This document shows, piece by piece, positions 17,769 to 26,063 of a stretch of 64,000 bases of DNA (the stretch's first letter is position 1; each line of letters opens with the position of its first letter). The notes below the pieces were generated by a model. It searched no databases. It saw only the letters and a program-made list of their open reading frames with translations, and was not told the origin of the DNA. The stretch covers positions 310,001-374,000 of the forward strand of contig NZ_JAJCTD010000004.1 of the NCBI RefSeq assembly GCF_020564565.1. The letters run 5' to 3'. The position numbers and the translations under genes are program-made. This DNA comes from Rhodobacter sp. Har01 (GTDB lineage Bacteria > Pseudomonadota > Alphaproteobacteria > Rhodobacterales > Rhodobacteraceae).

Positions 17769-17909
17769 GTCGTCCGGTCGCTTTCCTTGCGGGCTGGCCT
17801 TTTCATGGACCCAAGACGCGATCCAGGCGACCCAAAACCGGTTTCAGGACGCGCGAACCGCGCAGATCGGGCCATGTGCTGGCATCCAACCAGCACAAGG
17901 AGACGCGAA

Positions 17910-18926
17910 ATGAAGGCAATCTGCACGACACTGGTAGCGGCCGCGCTGTCTGCAACAGTGGCTTCGGCCGATCCGGCGGGCTACAGCGCGTTGGGTTTCG
18001 ACGCGCCGCATCACGGCCGTGGCGTCATGGGCGCGATCTGGTATCCGACCGGCGGCCCGGGGCGAACGTTCCTGTTCGCCGACAGCCCGGTGTTCGCTGG
18101 CGTCTCCGTCGTCGAAGAGGCGCCGGTCAGGGACGGCCTTCATCCGGTGGTGGTGCTCAGTCACGGCATGGGCGGCAACATCCGGTCGCTGGCCTGGCTT
18201 GCCAGTGCGCTCGCGGAACGCGGGGCGATCGTGGTCAGCGTCAATCACCCGAACTCGACCTGGGGCGACTTCGACCTGGCATCGGGCATGCAGCACTGGA
18301 CAAGGGCCCAGGACCTCAGCCTTGCGCTCGACACGCTCTGGGCCGATCCGCGGTTTGCGGAGCACCTCGACACGGCCCGTGTCATGGCCGCCGGCTTTTC
18401 CTATGGCGGCTGGACCGCCCTGTCACTTGGCGGGCTGCGGGGCAACCTCTCGGGCTATGTCGATCACTGCCGGACCTATGGCGAGGCGTCAGCGATCTGC
18501 CCCGACGTTCTCGGGCCAGAGGTGAACCTCGCCGCGTTTTCCGACACCGCCTGGAACGCCTCCTACGCAGACCCGCGCATCACCCGGGTCGCGGCGATCG
18601 AACCCGGTCTGATCTGGGGCCTCGGCGCGGCTGAGACGGCCGGTCTGGCAGTCCAGGTGCGACTGATCGGCCTGGGCGCGGGGGATGACCGCATGCTTGC
18701 GACCGACTTCGACACCAGCGGTCTCGCCGCTTTCCTGCCGAAGGCGCGGATCGACCGCATCGCGCCGGCGATCCACTTCACGGCGCTTCCACTGTGCAAG
18801 GCAATGGCCGAGGCGATCCTGATCGAAGAGCAGGACGATCCGGTCTGCACCGACCCGCCGGGAACCGACCGGGCCGCGGTGCATCGGCAGATCGTCGACA
18901 GCCTCGCCGATGAGCTGAATCTGTAG
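17910..18926 (+). CDS. Secreted alpha/beta hydrolase (dienelactone hydrolase/PAF-AH-like)
   Basis: The 338-residue protein has a signal peptide (MKAICTTLVAAALSATVASA) and an alpha/beta hydrolase core: SHGMGG oxyanion loop (84-89) and nucleophile elbow GFSYGG with Ser164. Cysteine pairs (HCRTYGEASAIC; LCK...VC) fit a periplasmic location. AAGGAG lies 7 nt before the ATG. Substrate unknown. The divergent 7TM-AraC gene suggests induction by an outside signal. Confidence 0.8.
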   Translation: MKAICTTLVAAALSATVASADPAGYSALGFDAPHHGRGVMGAIWYPTGGPGRTFLFADSPVFAGVSVVEEAPVRDGLHPVVVLSHGMGGNIRSLAWLASALAERGAIVVSVNHPNSTWGDFDLASGMQHWTRAQDLSLALDTLWADPRFAEHLDTARVMAAGFSYGGWTALSLGGLRGNLSGYVDHCRTYGEASAICPDVLGPEVNLAAFSDTAWNASYADPRITRVAAIEPGLIWGLGAAETAGLAVQVRLIGLGAGDDRMLATDFDTSGLAAFLPKARIDRIAPAIHFTALPLCKAMAEAILIEEQDDPVCTDPPGTDRAAVHRQIVDSLADELNL

Positions 18927-19377
18927 GCCGGGCGATCCCGCAGGTTGGGGTCTGCCTTGTCGGCCGGGCCTGCCAGACAGACAGAGGTCGTGTCGGGAGA
19001 AACGGCGACATCGCACTGCGGCCACCTCGTCACGCACCGGTGATGACCGTCGGCTTTTGGCTCGATGCGGGCATTCCTCGGCGCCATGGCGGCGACCATC
19101 GTCGTCGCCGCAGCGCCCCGGTGCCCCGTTCGGGCCGGGTGCCTTTGCATCCGGCCCGCGCCCGCCCCGCCTGCACCGGCGGCCGGAGCGCAGCGCGGAA
19201 ACAACCGTGCCGCGCCCTGGTGCGTGCCGGGCGGGGAAACGCGATGCGCCCCCTGATCCGCCCGCTCCTGGCGGCGCGAACGCCCGCAACAGGCGCGCAG
19301 CGGCCAGAGATGGCCTCCAGTGCGTTGACCTCTGTCGGCGCCACGGTGTCCCCCTGAGCCTCGCGCGAGCCGGGTGA

Positions 19378-19415
19378 CCGCCCCCTCCGCCCTGAGCGTG
19401 GTGCGGAGGGGGCGG
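19378..19415. repeat. Strong hairpin with 13-bp stem
   Basis: CCGCCCCCTCCGC and GCGGAGGGGGCGG form a perfect 13-bp stem around a 12-nt loop. No gene ends nearby on either strand (the nearest stop is at 18926), so its role as terminator is uncertain. Confidence 0.65.
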
Positions 19416-19618
19416 CCGCACCGGGGTCAGGGCATGTATCCGTCCGCTCGGCCAGATGCGAGCCAAGTCCGCGACCTGCTTGCCCCCCCTCCGCACCGCC
19501 CTTGGATCATCGGCCGCGCCGCCGGATCGGCGCGCCGGCGAATGGCCCGCTCGGGACAGATCCTTAACAGATCCTGAATTCGGCTTCGCAAGCCATTGCT
19601 TTCATTGCATCAGATTGC

Positions 19619-19635
19619 TGTCCCATCATGGGACA
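19619..19635. promoter_or_regulatory. Perfect 17-bp palindrome upstream of recJ
   Basis: TGTCCCATCATGGGACA has two 8-bp perfect arms around one base and lies 47 bp before the recJ start. The size and symmetry fit a dimeric repressor site. No regulator is identified. Confidence 0.4.
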
Positions 19636-19682
19636 CCTTCTGCCCCCTTGCGCCGGGCCCCCCTTTGCGGCACCCCTGCCGC

Positions 19683-21425
19683 ATGTCCCCGGCCTACCTC
19701 AATGTCGAATCCTCCCTGACCGGCCGCCGCTGGGTCGGCCCCGACGACGCGACCGAGCGCCGGGCCGAGGCTTTGGCCCAGGCCACCCTCCTGCCGCTGC
19801 CCCTGGCCCGCGTCCTTGCGGCCCGCGGCGTCGGGCCTGACCAGGCGGCCGGGTTTCTTGCCCCCACCCTCAAGGATCTTCTCCCCGACCCCCGTTCCCT
19901 CAGGGATATGGAGAAGGCCGCAACCCGCCTCCTCGCCGCCCTTCGCCAGGGCGAGAAGATCGCCATCTTTGCCGACTACGACGTCGACGGCGGCGCCTCG
20001 GCGGCCCTGCTGCTGGCCTGGCTGCGCAGCCTGGGCCACACCGCCAGCCTCTACATTCCCGACCGCATCGAGGAAGGCTACGGCCCCAACGTCCCCGCCA
20101 TGCAGGCGCTGGCCCGCGACCACTCGCTCATTCTCTGCGTCGACTGCGGCACCCTCTCGCACGACCCCGTCGCCGCCGCGACACCCGCCGACGTGGTGAT
20201 CCTCGACCACCACCTGGCGGCCGAAACCCTGCCCGCGGCCCATGCCGTCGTGAACCCCAACCGGCAGGACGAAGACGGCGCCCTTGCCCATCTTTGCGCG
20301 GCCGCCGTCGTCTTTCTCCTTCTCGTCGAGGCCAACCGTCAACTCCGCGCAACCGGCGCAACCGGCCCCGACCTGATGGCGCTCCTCGACCTCGTGGCCC
20401 TTGCCACCGTGGCCGACGTCGCCCCGTTGACCGGTGTCAACCGGGCCTTCGTCCGCCAGGGCCTCAAGGTCATGGCGCGCCGCGATCGCCCCGGACTGCG
20501 CGCGCTGGCCGACGTGGCCCGCATGGACACCGCCCCCACTGCCTATGCGCTGGGCTTCCTCCTTGGCCCCCGCGTCAACGCTGGCGGCCGCATCGGCCAG
20601 GCCGACCTCGGCGCGCGCCTGCTGGCCTGTACCGACGAGGCCGAAGCCGTCGCGATGGCTCAGCGGCTGGACCGGTTGAACACCGAGCGCCGCGAGATCA
20701 CCGAGCGCGTCCGCGAAGAGGCCCTTGCCCAGGCCGAAGCCCGTGGCCTGGACGGCCCGCTTGTCTGGGCCGCAGCCGAGGGCTGGCACCCGGGCGTGGT
20801 CGGCATCGTGGCCGCCCGCCTGAAGGAAGCGACCGGCCGCCCTGCCGTGGTCATCGGCTTCGACGGCGAGATCGGCAAGGGCTCTGGCCGCTCGGTCAGC
20901 GGGGTGGACCTCGGCGCCGCCGTGCAGCGCATCGCCGCCGAGGGACTGGCCCTGAAAGGCGGCGGCCACAAGATGGCCGCCGGCCTGACCCTCGCCCGAA
21001 ACCGTCTGGACGAGGCCATGGCCCGTCTTTCGGACCTGCTTGCCCGCCAGGGCGCTGGCCAGTCCGGCCCGCGCGAATTGCGCATCGACAGCCTGATCCT
21101 GCCAGAGGCCGCCACTTTGCCGCTGGTCGAGCAGATCGAGGCCGCCGGCCCCTTCGGAGCTGCCGCCCCCGCCCCGCGCTTCGTTCTGCCCTCAGTCTCG
21201 GTCACCGCCCGCCGCATCGGCGAGCAGCACCTGCGCCTGGCGGTGGCCAGCGCCAGCGGCCCCGGCATCGAGGCCATGCTCTTCGGCGCCTTCGACACGC
21301 CCCTTGGCCCGGCCTTGGAACATGCAGGCCATCGGCGCTTTCACCTGGCCGGCAAGCTGGAGACCAACACCTGGGGCGGACGCTCGCGCGTGCAACTGCG
21401 CCTCGACGACGCCGCCGAAGCCTGA
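19683..21425 (+). CDS. recJ: Single-stranded-DNA-specific exonuclease RecJ
   Basis: The 580-residue 5'-3' ssDNA exonuclease of repair and recombination shows the DHH motifs: FADYDVDGGASAA, VDCGTLSH and ILDHH, then GPRVNAGGRIG, and the DHHA1 motif KGGGHKMAAGLTL. The ATG at 19683 (MSPAYLNVESSLTGRRW) gives the family N-terminus; an in-frame TTG at 19596 would add a tail through the AT-rich promoter zone. It is followed by tRNA-Glu. Confidence 0.94.
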   Translation: MSPAYLNVESSLTGRRWVGPDDATERRAEALAQATLLPLPLARVLAARGVGPDQAAGFLAPTLKDLLPDPRSLRDMEKAATRLLAALRQGEKIAIFADYDVDGGASAALLLAWLRSLGHTASLYIPDRIEEGYGPNVPAMQALARDHSLILCVDCGTLSHDPVAAATPADVVILDHHLAAETLPAAHAVVNPNRQDEDGALAHLCAAAVVFLLLVEANRQLRATGATGPDLMALLDLVALATVADVAPLTGVNRAFVRQGLKVMARRDRPGLRALADVARMDTAPTAYALGFLLGPRVNAGGRIGQADLGARLLACTDEAEAVAMAQRLDRLNTERREITERVREEALAQAEARGLDGPLVWAAAEGWHPGVVGIVAARLKEATGRPAVVIGFDGEIGKGSGRSVSGVDLGAAVQRIAAEGLALKGGGHKMAAGLTLARNRLDEAMARLSDLLARQGAGQSGPRELRIDSLILPEAATLPLVEQIEAAGPFGAAAPAPRFVLPSVSVTARRIGEQHLRLAVASASGPGIEAMLFGAFDTPLGPALEHAGHRRFHLAGKLETNTWGGRSRVQLRLDDAAEA

Positions 21426-21498
21426 GGCCCCGGCTCCCGCCTTTTTCCTCTTGCAGAAGCCGCGCGGCATGGGTAGACACCCGCCACGCCGAAAGCGC

Positions 21499-21573
21499 GG
21501 CCCGTTCGTCTATCGGTTAGGACACCAGGTTTTCAACCTGGGAAGAGGGGTTCGACTCCCCTACGGGCTGCCA
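21499..21573 (+). tRNA. tRNA-Glu (anticodon UUC)
   Basis: A complete cloverleaf: acceptor GGCCCGT/ACGGGCT, D-arm with GGTTAGGACA, anticodon stem CCAGG around loop TTTTCAA (TTC), T-arm with GGTTCGACTCC, discriminator G and an encoded CCA. It sits directly behind recJ. Confidence 0.97.
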
Positions 21574-21943
21574 TTCGAACGTTTTTCCCGTTTGTTCCGG
21601 ATGAATTCGGGCGTGCTTGCGTCCGGCCTCTCAGACGGGTTGAACAACCTCTGTTCCGCTTCCGGACCGGACAGCCCGACCAGCCCACTGTCTGCAAGCC
21701 GCGCACGGACAGGCTTTCTTGCTGCGGGTCGGCGTCGCGCTCAGCTCTCCGTTTCAGGCTTGGCAACTTCGGCGTCATCCGCGCGGGGCCGGAGGCGGCG
21801 TCGATGCTCGCCATCATCGGCAGCATCGGCGCAAGCCGTGAAATGCCGGTCACAGACAAGCGCATCTCGCGTGCCGGACTGCGCACCGCTGGCGCCGCCG
21901 ACTGGACCGCTGGCGCCGCAGACTGGGCGGGTCGTTCGGCCAT
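21533..21943 (-). CDS. Doubtful small ORF divergent from the bufferin operon
   Basis: A 136-codon frame starts with ATG behind an excellent AGGAGG Shine-Dalgarno (spacing 7). Two exact in-frame 7-residue repeats (SAAPAVQ type) come from a 21-bp tandem repeat at 21885-21926. Against it: the frame ends inside tRNA-Glu on the other strand and the second half is Arg-rich and unlike a protein. A truncated or frameshifted gene of about 65 codons, or chance, are alternatives. Confidence 0.2.
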   Translation of the reverse strand: MAERPAQSAAPAVQSAAPAVRSPAREMRLSVTGISRLAPMLPMMASIDAASGPARMTPKLPSLKRRAERDADPQQESLSVRGLQTVGWSGCPVRKRNRGCSTRLRGRTQARPNSSGTNGKNVRMAARRGVEPLFPG

Positions 21944-22055
21944 GCGGCTTCCTCCTGTCACGACTTCGCGAGGCGGGTAACGCGGGTCTCCCTGCCGGCG
22001 AAATGCTTGGGGAAGGGCGGCAACCTTGCCCTTCTGGTCTGACAAGGAGATGAAC
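21574..22055. other. Gap between tRNA-Glu and the bufferin operon
   Basis: About 480 bp with no convincing gene. It includes two 21-bp direct repeats (21885-21905, 21906-21926), the doubtful minus-strand frame with AGGAGG, and the sigmaF-like promoter at 21977-22002. Confidence 0.5.
21977..22002 (+). promoter_or_regulatory. SigmaF-type ECF promoter: GTAACG-N16-CGAA
   Basis: GTAACG at 21977-21982 and CGAA at 21999-22002 are exactly 16 nt apart. Caulobacter sigmaF promoters, which drive DUF2282-DUF692-DUF2063-DoxX operons, are described as GTAACC-N16-CGAA, so only one base differs. The site is 54 bp before the bufA start and fits the ECF factor at 24625 as its activator (inference). Confidence 0.7.
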
Positions 22056-22361
22056 ATGACCGCAATGAATCCCCGCCTCGTCCTTGGTGCCTCGCTTGCC
22101 TGTGCGCTTGGCGCGATGGCAACGACGCCGGTGCTGGCTCAGGACATGGAAAAGTGCTTCGGCGTCGCTGCGGCCGGGCAGAACGATTGCGCGGCGGGTC
22201 CGGGCACCACTTGCGCCGGCACCTCGAAGGTGGATTTCCAGGGCAACGCCTGGAAGATGGTCCCGGCGGGCACCTGCGTCACCATGGAGATCCCGGCCGC
22301 TGCCGACGGCACGGCGCGCATGGGGTCGCTGGAGCCGCTGACCCGCGACGTTCCGGCCTGA
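22056..22361 (+). CDS. bufA: DUF2282 bufferin-type precursor peptide
   Basis: The 101-residue protein has a Sec signal peptide (to about AQD, residue 29-30) and a core with four cysteines, Cys34, Cys45, Cys53 and Cys74, in the family spacing EKCFGV-GQNDC-TTCAG-VPAGTC. Bufferins are copper-binding RiPPs in which an MNIO enzyme modifies core cysteines before export. This is established for the family, not shown here. AAGGAG at 22044-22049 is 6 nt before ATG 22056 and touches the other ATG at 22050, which decides the start. First gene of the operon, behind the sigmaF-like promoter. Confidence 0.85.
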   Translation: MTAMNPRLVLGASLACALGAMATTPVLAQDMEKCFGVAAAGQNDCAAGPGTTCAGTSKVDFQGNAWKMVPAGTCVTMEIPAAADGTARMGSLEPLTRDVPA

Positions 22362-22415
22362 TCCGCCGGGGCGCGGATCGCCTCCGCGCCCCGTCCCTTG
22401 TTCCGGAGCGTGACC

Positions 22416-23267
22416 ATGACAGGACTTCCCGCCTTGCCCGGCGTCGGCTTCAAGCCCGACCACTTTGCCGCGATCCGCGCCGACCGCCGACGCGTCGGCT
22501 TTTTCGAAGTTCATGCCGAGAACTACATGGGCGCGGGCGGGCTGCCGCATGCCCAGCTGTCGGCGCTGCGCGCCGACCATGCGCTGTCCATCCACGGCGT
22601 CGGCCTGTCGATTGGCGGGGCGGGCGGGCTGGATGCCGCGCATCTGCATCGCCTGCGTGGGCTTTGCGACCGCTATCAGCCGGACAGCTTTTCAGAGCAT
22701 CTTGCCTGGTCCAGCCACGGGGCCGAGTATCTGAACGACCTGCTTCCGCTGCCCTATACCGAAGAGACGCTGGCCACCGTGGCACGCCATGTCGATCAGG
22801 TGCAGCAGGCGCTTGGGCGCAGGATGCTGCTGGAAAACCCCGCGACCTATGTGCTGTTCGCGCAGTCCACGATCCCGGAAACGGAATTCCTGGCCGAAGT
22901 GGTGCGGCGGACCGGCTGTGGCCTGCTGCTTGACGTGAACAACGTCTTCGTCTCCTGCACCAACCACGCAACCGATCCGCGCACCTACCTTGCGGCCTTT
23001 CCGCTGGCCGAGGTGGGTGAAATCCACCTGGGCGGGCACGCCACCGAGGCTCTGCCGTCCGGCCCGCTGCTGATCGATTCCCATGCTGCGCCGGTGGCCG
23101 ATCCGGTCTGGACGCTGTTCGCCGAGGTGATCGCGCGGACCGGCCCGCTTCCGACCCTGGTCGAATGGGACAACGATCTGCCGGATTGGCCCGTGCTTGC
23201 CGCCGAGGCCGACCGCGCGGCGACGATCCTGACCGCAGGGGGGCATGGTCTTGCCCGCGCATGCTGA
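22416..23267 (+). CDS. bufB: DUF692 multinuclear non-heme iron oxygenase (MNIO), bufferin maturase
   Basis: The 283-residue TIM-barrel enzyme keeps the MNIO metal residues in order: [58 protein letters not shown] and [11 protein letters not shown]. Relatives (MbnB, BufB) use an iron cluster and O2 to convert cysteines into heterocycles. It probably acts on the Cys-rich peptide made by the gene upstream. An earlier TTG at 22398 is less likely than ATG 22416. It overlaps the next gene by 23 nt. Confidence 0.9.
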   Translation: MTGLPALPGVGFKPDHFAAIRADRRRVGFFEVHAENYMGAGGLPHAQLSALRADHALSIHGVGLSIGGAGGLDAAHLHRLRGLCDRYQPDSFSEHLAWSSHGAEYLNDLLPLPYTEETLATVARHVDQVQQALGRRMLLENPATYVLFAQSTIPETEFLAEVVRRTGCGLLLDVNNVFVSCTNHATDPRTYLAAFPLAEVGEIHLGGHATEALPSGPLLIDSHAAPVADPVWTLFAEVIARTGPLPTLVEWDNDLPDWPVLAAEADRAATILTAGGHGLARAC

Positions 23268-24000
23268 CTTCCTGGCCGCGTTCGATGCGGCGCTTGTCGG
23301 CGGTGCGCTGCCCCCGGGGGTAAGGGCCCGCGACCCGGCCGAGGCCGGGCGCCGGTTTGCCGTCTATCAAAACAACGTGGCCTTCGGTCTGACCGAAGCG
23401 CTGGCGGCGCGCTTCCCGGTGGTGCGGCGGCTGGTCGGGGATGACTTCTTCCGCGCCGTCGCCGGCCTTTATGCCGTGGCGGACCGGCCGCGGTCGCCCG
23501 TCCTGTCGGAATGGGGCGAAAGCTTCGGCCGGTTCCTGTCGCAGTTCCCGCCGCTTGCGGGCTATCCTTACCTTGGCGATGTCGCGCGGATCGAATTCGC
23601 GCGCGGACAGGCCTTCCATGCCGCCGATGCGACGCCGGCCGATCCGGCCGTCTTCGCTGCGGTTGATCCCGACAGGACGCGCCTGCGCCTGCACCCTTCG
23701 GTCGCCGTGCTGCGGCTGACGCAGCCGGCCGTGTCGATCTGGGCCTGCAATCAGCCGGGCAGCGACCCCCGGCCCATCCCGGCCGGACCGCAAATCGCCC
23801 TGATCCTGCGGGATGCGGCCTTCCAGGTGCCGGTCCGGGCGATCGGCGCCGGCGATGCCGCCCTGATCGAGGCCTTGCTGGCCGGTGCGACGCTGACCTC
23901 GGCCGCCAGCGATGCGCTGCGGGTCGAACCCGGCCACGGCGCCCAGCCCATTCTTGTTCACCTGATGCGCGCAGGCGCTGTCGTCCGACCGGAGGCATGA
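23245..24000 (+). CDS. bufC: DUF2063 partner protein of the MNIO enzyme
   Basis: The 251-residue protein has the DUF2063 N-terminal helical domain ([34 protein letters not shown]) and a second domain reminiscent of RRE-like substrate binding. Partners of this type bring the precursor to DUF692 enzymes. The 23-nt overlap with bufB argues for translational coupling and complex formation. Confidence 0.88.
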   Translation: MVLPAHADFLAAFDAALVGGALPPGVRARDPAEAGRRFAVYQNNVAFGLTEALAARFPVVRRLVGDDFFRAVAGLYAVADRPRSPVLSEWGESFGRFLSQFPPLAGYPYLGDVARIEFARGQAFHAADATPADPAVFAAVDPDRTRLRLHPSVAVLRLTQPAVSIWACNQPGSDPRPIPAGPQIALILRDAAFQVPVRAIGAGDAALIEALLAGATLTSAASDALRVEPGHGAQPILVHLMRAGAVVRPEA

Positions 24001-24003
24001 CCG

Positions 24004-24450
24004 ATGCAGGCCCGTATTGCCCGTCTGAACCGCTTGGCAAACCACATCCCCGGCGATCTGGTTGCCCTTGGCCTGCGGGTCTTTCCGGCCATGGTGTTCT
24101 GGCAATCGGGCCGCACCAAGGTCGAGGGGCTGTCGATCAAGGATTCGACCTGGTTCCTGTTCGAGCAGGAATTCGCCCTGCCGCTGATCCCGCCCGAATG
24201 GGCTGCGGTCCTGGCGACCCTGGCCGAACACCTGCTGCCCGCGCTGATGATCCTGGGCCTGATGACGCGGCTTTCCGCGCTTGGCCTTCTGGGCATGACC
24301 GCGGTGATCCAGGTCTTCGTCTATCCCGGGGCCTGGGTAACGCACGGCCTTTGGGCGGCGGCCCTTCTGGCGCTGGTTGCGCGCGGGCCGGGGCGGTGGT
24401 CGCTGGACCACGTGCTGGGGTTAGATCGGCCGAACGACAGGGGGCGCTGA
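24004..24450 (+). CDS. DoxX-family membrane protein of the bufferin operon
   Basis: The 148-residue protein has four predicted membrane helices (about 20-40, 60-80, 85-105, 110-128) and the DoxX features [21 protein letters not shown]. DoxX proteins are frequent fourth members of bufferin operons, with unknown role; electron supply or peptide handling at the membrane is possible. It begins 3 nt after bufC. Confidence 0.85.
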   Translation: MQARIARLNRLANHIPGDLVALGLRVFPAMVFWQSGRTKVEGLSIKDSTWFLFEQEFALPLIPPEWAAVLATLAEHLLPALMILGLMTRLSALGLLGMTAVIQVFVYPGAWVTHGLWAAALLALVARGPGRWSLDHVLGLDRPNDRGR

Positions 24451-24451
24451 G

Positions 24452-24628
24452 GTGGACCCGGCCATCGCCTGTGTCGAACCGGTCCTGCCGAATTTTCCGG
24501 CAGCCTGCTTTCTGGCCAATCCGCGCGCGCCGGTGGCACTTGCCGTGATCGGCCGCAGCGTCGCCGGCAATGGCAAGGCCCGGATCAGGCCGCTTCCCGA
24601 CACGGCGCCGTCGGTGGCAGCGGCATGA
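24452..24628 (+). CDS. Possible 58-residue small ORF between doxX and the ECF gene
   Basis: A GTG-started frame with AGGGGG about 8 nt upstream starts 1 nt after the DoxX stop, and its TGA overlaps the ATG of the ECF gene as ATGA. The predicted peptide is Ala/Pro-rich with two cysteines (residues 7 and 19). The tight fit on both sides supports translation. No family is recognised, and it may be a leader that couples the ECF gene to the operon. Confidence 0.35.
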   Translation: MDPAIACVEPVLPNFPAACFLANPRAPVALAVIGRSVAGNGKARIRPLPDTAPSVAAA

Positions 24629-25266
24629 GTCGTTCCGCCGGCCTTGTGCTGACCGGGGATTGCCCATTGGGTCAGGGGCGGGCTAGCCTTGACCGTGGAT
24701 CGCTCAGCACAGGGGTGGCAAGGCTGGAGGAGAAAACCGACTGGGAAAGCCTGCTCGCCCGGGCAAATGCAGGCGATGTCGCAGCCTTTGCCCGCTTTCT
24801 GATGCGGGCCACCCCCACGATCCGCGCAATCATCCGTGCCCGGGGGGCCAGTCTGCCCCCCGACCAGCATGAGGATGTGCTGCAAGAAGTCCTGCTGGCC
24901 ATCCATCTGAAACGCCACACCTGGCGGGAAGGGTCTCCGGTTCGGCCCTGGCTCTATGCCGTCACCCGCTACAAGGTGGTGGATGCCTTCCGCCGTCGCG
25001 GCGCCGCGGTGCATCTGCCGATCGAAGCGTTTTCCGACATCCTTGAGCAGGCGGCATCCGAGATGCCGCTGGCCGGTCGGGATGCCGATGCCATGCTGGC
25101 GCAGATTGACAGTCGGTCGGCCGCGCTGGTGCGCGCCGTCGCGCTGGAGGGGGAAAGCGCCGAGGTCGTCGGAAACCGGCTTGGCCTGACGGCGGGGGCG
25201 ACGCGGGTGGCCCTGCACCGCGCCATGAAGCGGCTGTCCAGCCTGGCGGAAAGAATGAAGAAATGA
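24625..25266 (+). CDS. sigF: ECF sigma factor, SigF type
   Basis: The 213-residue protein has sigma2 (DVAAFARFLMRATPTIRAIIRARG...HEDVLQEVLLAIHLKRHTW...PWLYAVTRYKVVDAFRRR) and sigma4 (ALVRAVALEGESAEVVGNRLGLTAGATRVALHRAMKRL) regions. Position next to an NrsF anti-sigma and a DUF2282/DUF692 operon matches the Caulobacter sigmaF group. The first 30 residues look unlike the family; a GTG at 24715 would give 183 residues, nearer the usual size, so the start is uncertain. The stop overlaps the next start (ATGA). Confidence 0.88.
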   Translation: MSRSAGLVLTGDCPLGQGRASLDRGSLSTGVARLEEKTDWESLLARANAGDVAAFARFLMRATPTIRAIIRARGASLPPDQHEDVLQEVLLAIHLKRHTWREGSPVRPWLYAVTRYKVVDAFRRRGAAVHLPIEAFSDILEQAASEMPLAGRDADAMLAQIDSRSAALVRAVALEGESAEVVGNRLGLTAGATRVALHRAMKRLSSLAERMKK

Positions 25267-25904
25267 CGCAGCACCCTTCGACCGAAGACGTCATCCGCAC
25301 GCTCGCCAGCCGCCCTTCGCCGCGGCCGTTTGGCCCGGCCCTGATCGGCCTGGCAATGGTCGCGGCGGGTGTTGCGGGCCTGGTCCCGTTCTTTCTGGCG
25401 CTTGGCTTGCGGGCTGATCTCGCGGCGGCCCTGTCGGTTCCCACGACCCTGGCCAAGTCGGCCTTGCCGCTGCTGCTTGCCCTGCTGGCGCTTCCGCTTG
25501 CCCTGGGCTCTGCCCGCCCCGAGGCGCGTCTGCCGCTCTGGCCGCTGCTGCTGCCGCTGGCTCTGGCGCTGCTGCTGGTGGTGGGTCAAGTCGTTGACAC
25601 GCCAAGAGACCGTCTGTTGCCCGAGATGCTTGGCCACACCGCAACCGCCTGTCTGGCGTTCATCACCGCCCTTTCGATTGCGCCGATGGTCACCGGCATC
25701 GCCCTGTCCCGACGGGGGGCGACGACACGGCCGGTGCTGTCCGGCGCGCTGATCGGGCTGGCCGCCGGCGCCGGTGCTGCTACCGGCTATGCCCTGCACT
25801 GCACCGAGGATGCGCCGCTGTTCTACGTCGGCTGGTATGGGCTTGCCATTGTAACCAGCGGCGGCCTTGGCGCAGGACTCGGGCATCGGTATCTGCGCTG
25901 GTAG
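25263..25904 (+). CDS. nrsF: NrsF-type (DUF1109) anti-sigma factor
   Basis: The 213-residue membrane protein has a short cytoplasmic N-terminus (about 1-25), which would hold the sigma factor, and six membrane helices. Its only two cysteines are Cys130 and Cys180, at almost the same positions as the two cysteines reported to be essential in the Caulobacter homologue. They are likely metal- or redox-sensing. Overlaps sigF by 4 nt. Confidence 0.88.
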   Translation: MTQHPSTEDVIRTLASRPSPRPFGPALIGLAMVAAGVAGLVPFFLALGLRADLAAALSVPTTLAKSALPLLLALLALPLALGSARPEARLPLWPLLLPLALALLLVVGQVVDTPRDRLLPEMLGHTATACLAFITALSIAPMVTGIALSRRGATTRPVLSGALIGLAAGAGAATGYALHCTEDAPLFYVGWYGLAIVTSGGLGAGLGHRYLRW

Positions 25905-25962
25905 GCCGGAACCGCAGGTGGCCGACGGGGCGCCCGTTCAGGCGGCCCGCCTGACCCAGCGA

Positions 25963-25989
25963 CCGCAACAGCCGCAACAGCCGCAACAG
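25963..25989. repeat. Three perfect 9-bp tandem repeats
   Basis: CCGCAACAG is repeated three times head to tail in the 159-bp gap before the phosphatase/kinase-like gene. It may be simple slippage; no function is evident. Confidence 0.7.
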
Positions 25990-26063
25990 CTTCGCGTGGC
26001 GAAAAGCCGGCGGTTGGGCTATGCCTTGGGCCGGGATCCCGGTTTCATCTTCAAGGCCACCGA

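Larger units (their letters stand above)
18927..19682. other. Long non-coding stretch before recJ
   Basis: About 756 bp with no frame that shows family resemblance. Open frames here are Arg/Pro/Ala-rich by-products of high GC. It holds a strong hairpin at 19378-19415 and a 17-bp palindrome at 19619-19635, and it becomes AT-richer from 19570 towards recJ. It may be the remnant of a lost gene. Confidence 0.5.

Noticed and set aside
19030..19344. Arg-rich open frames before recJ
   Set aside because: No homology pattern, no ribosome site, frames on both strands of equal quality.
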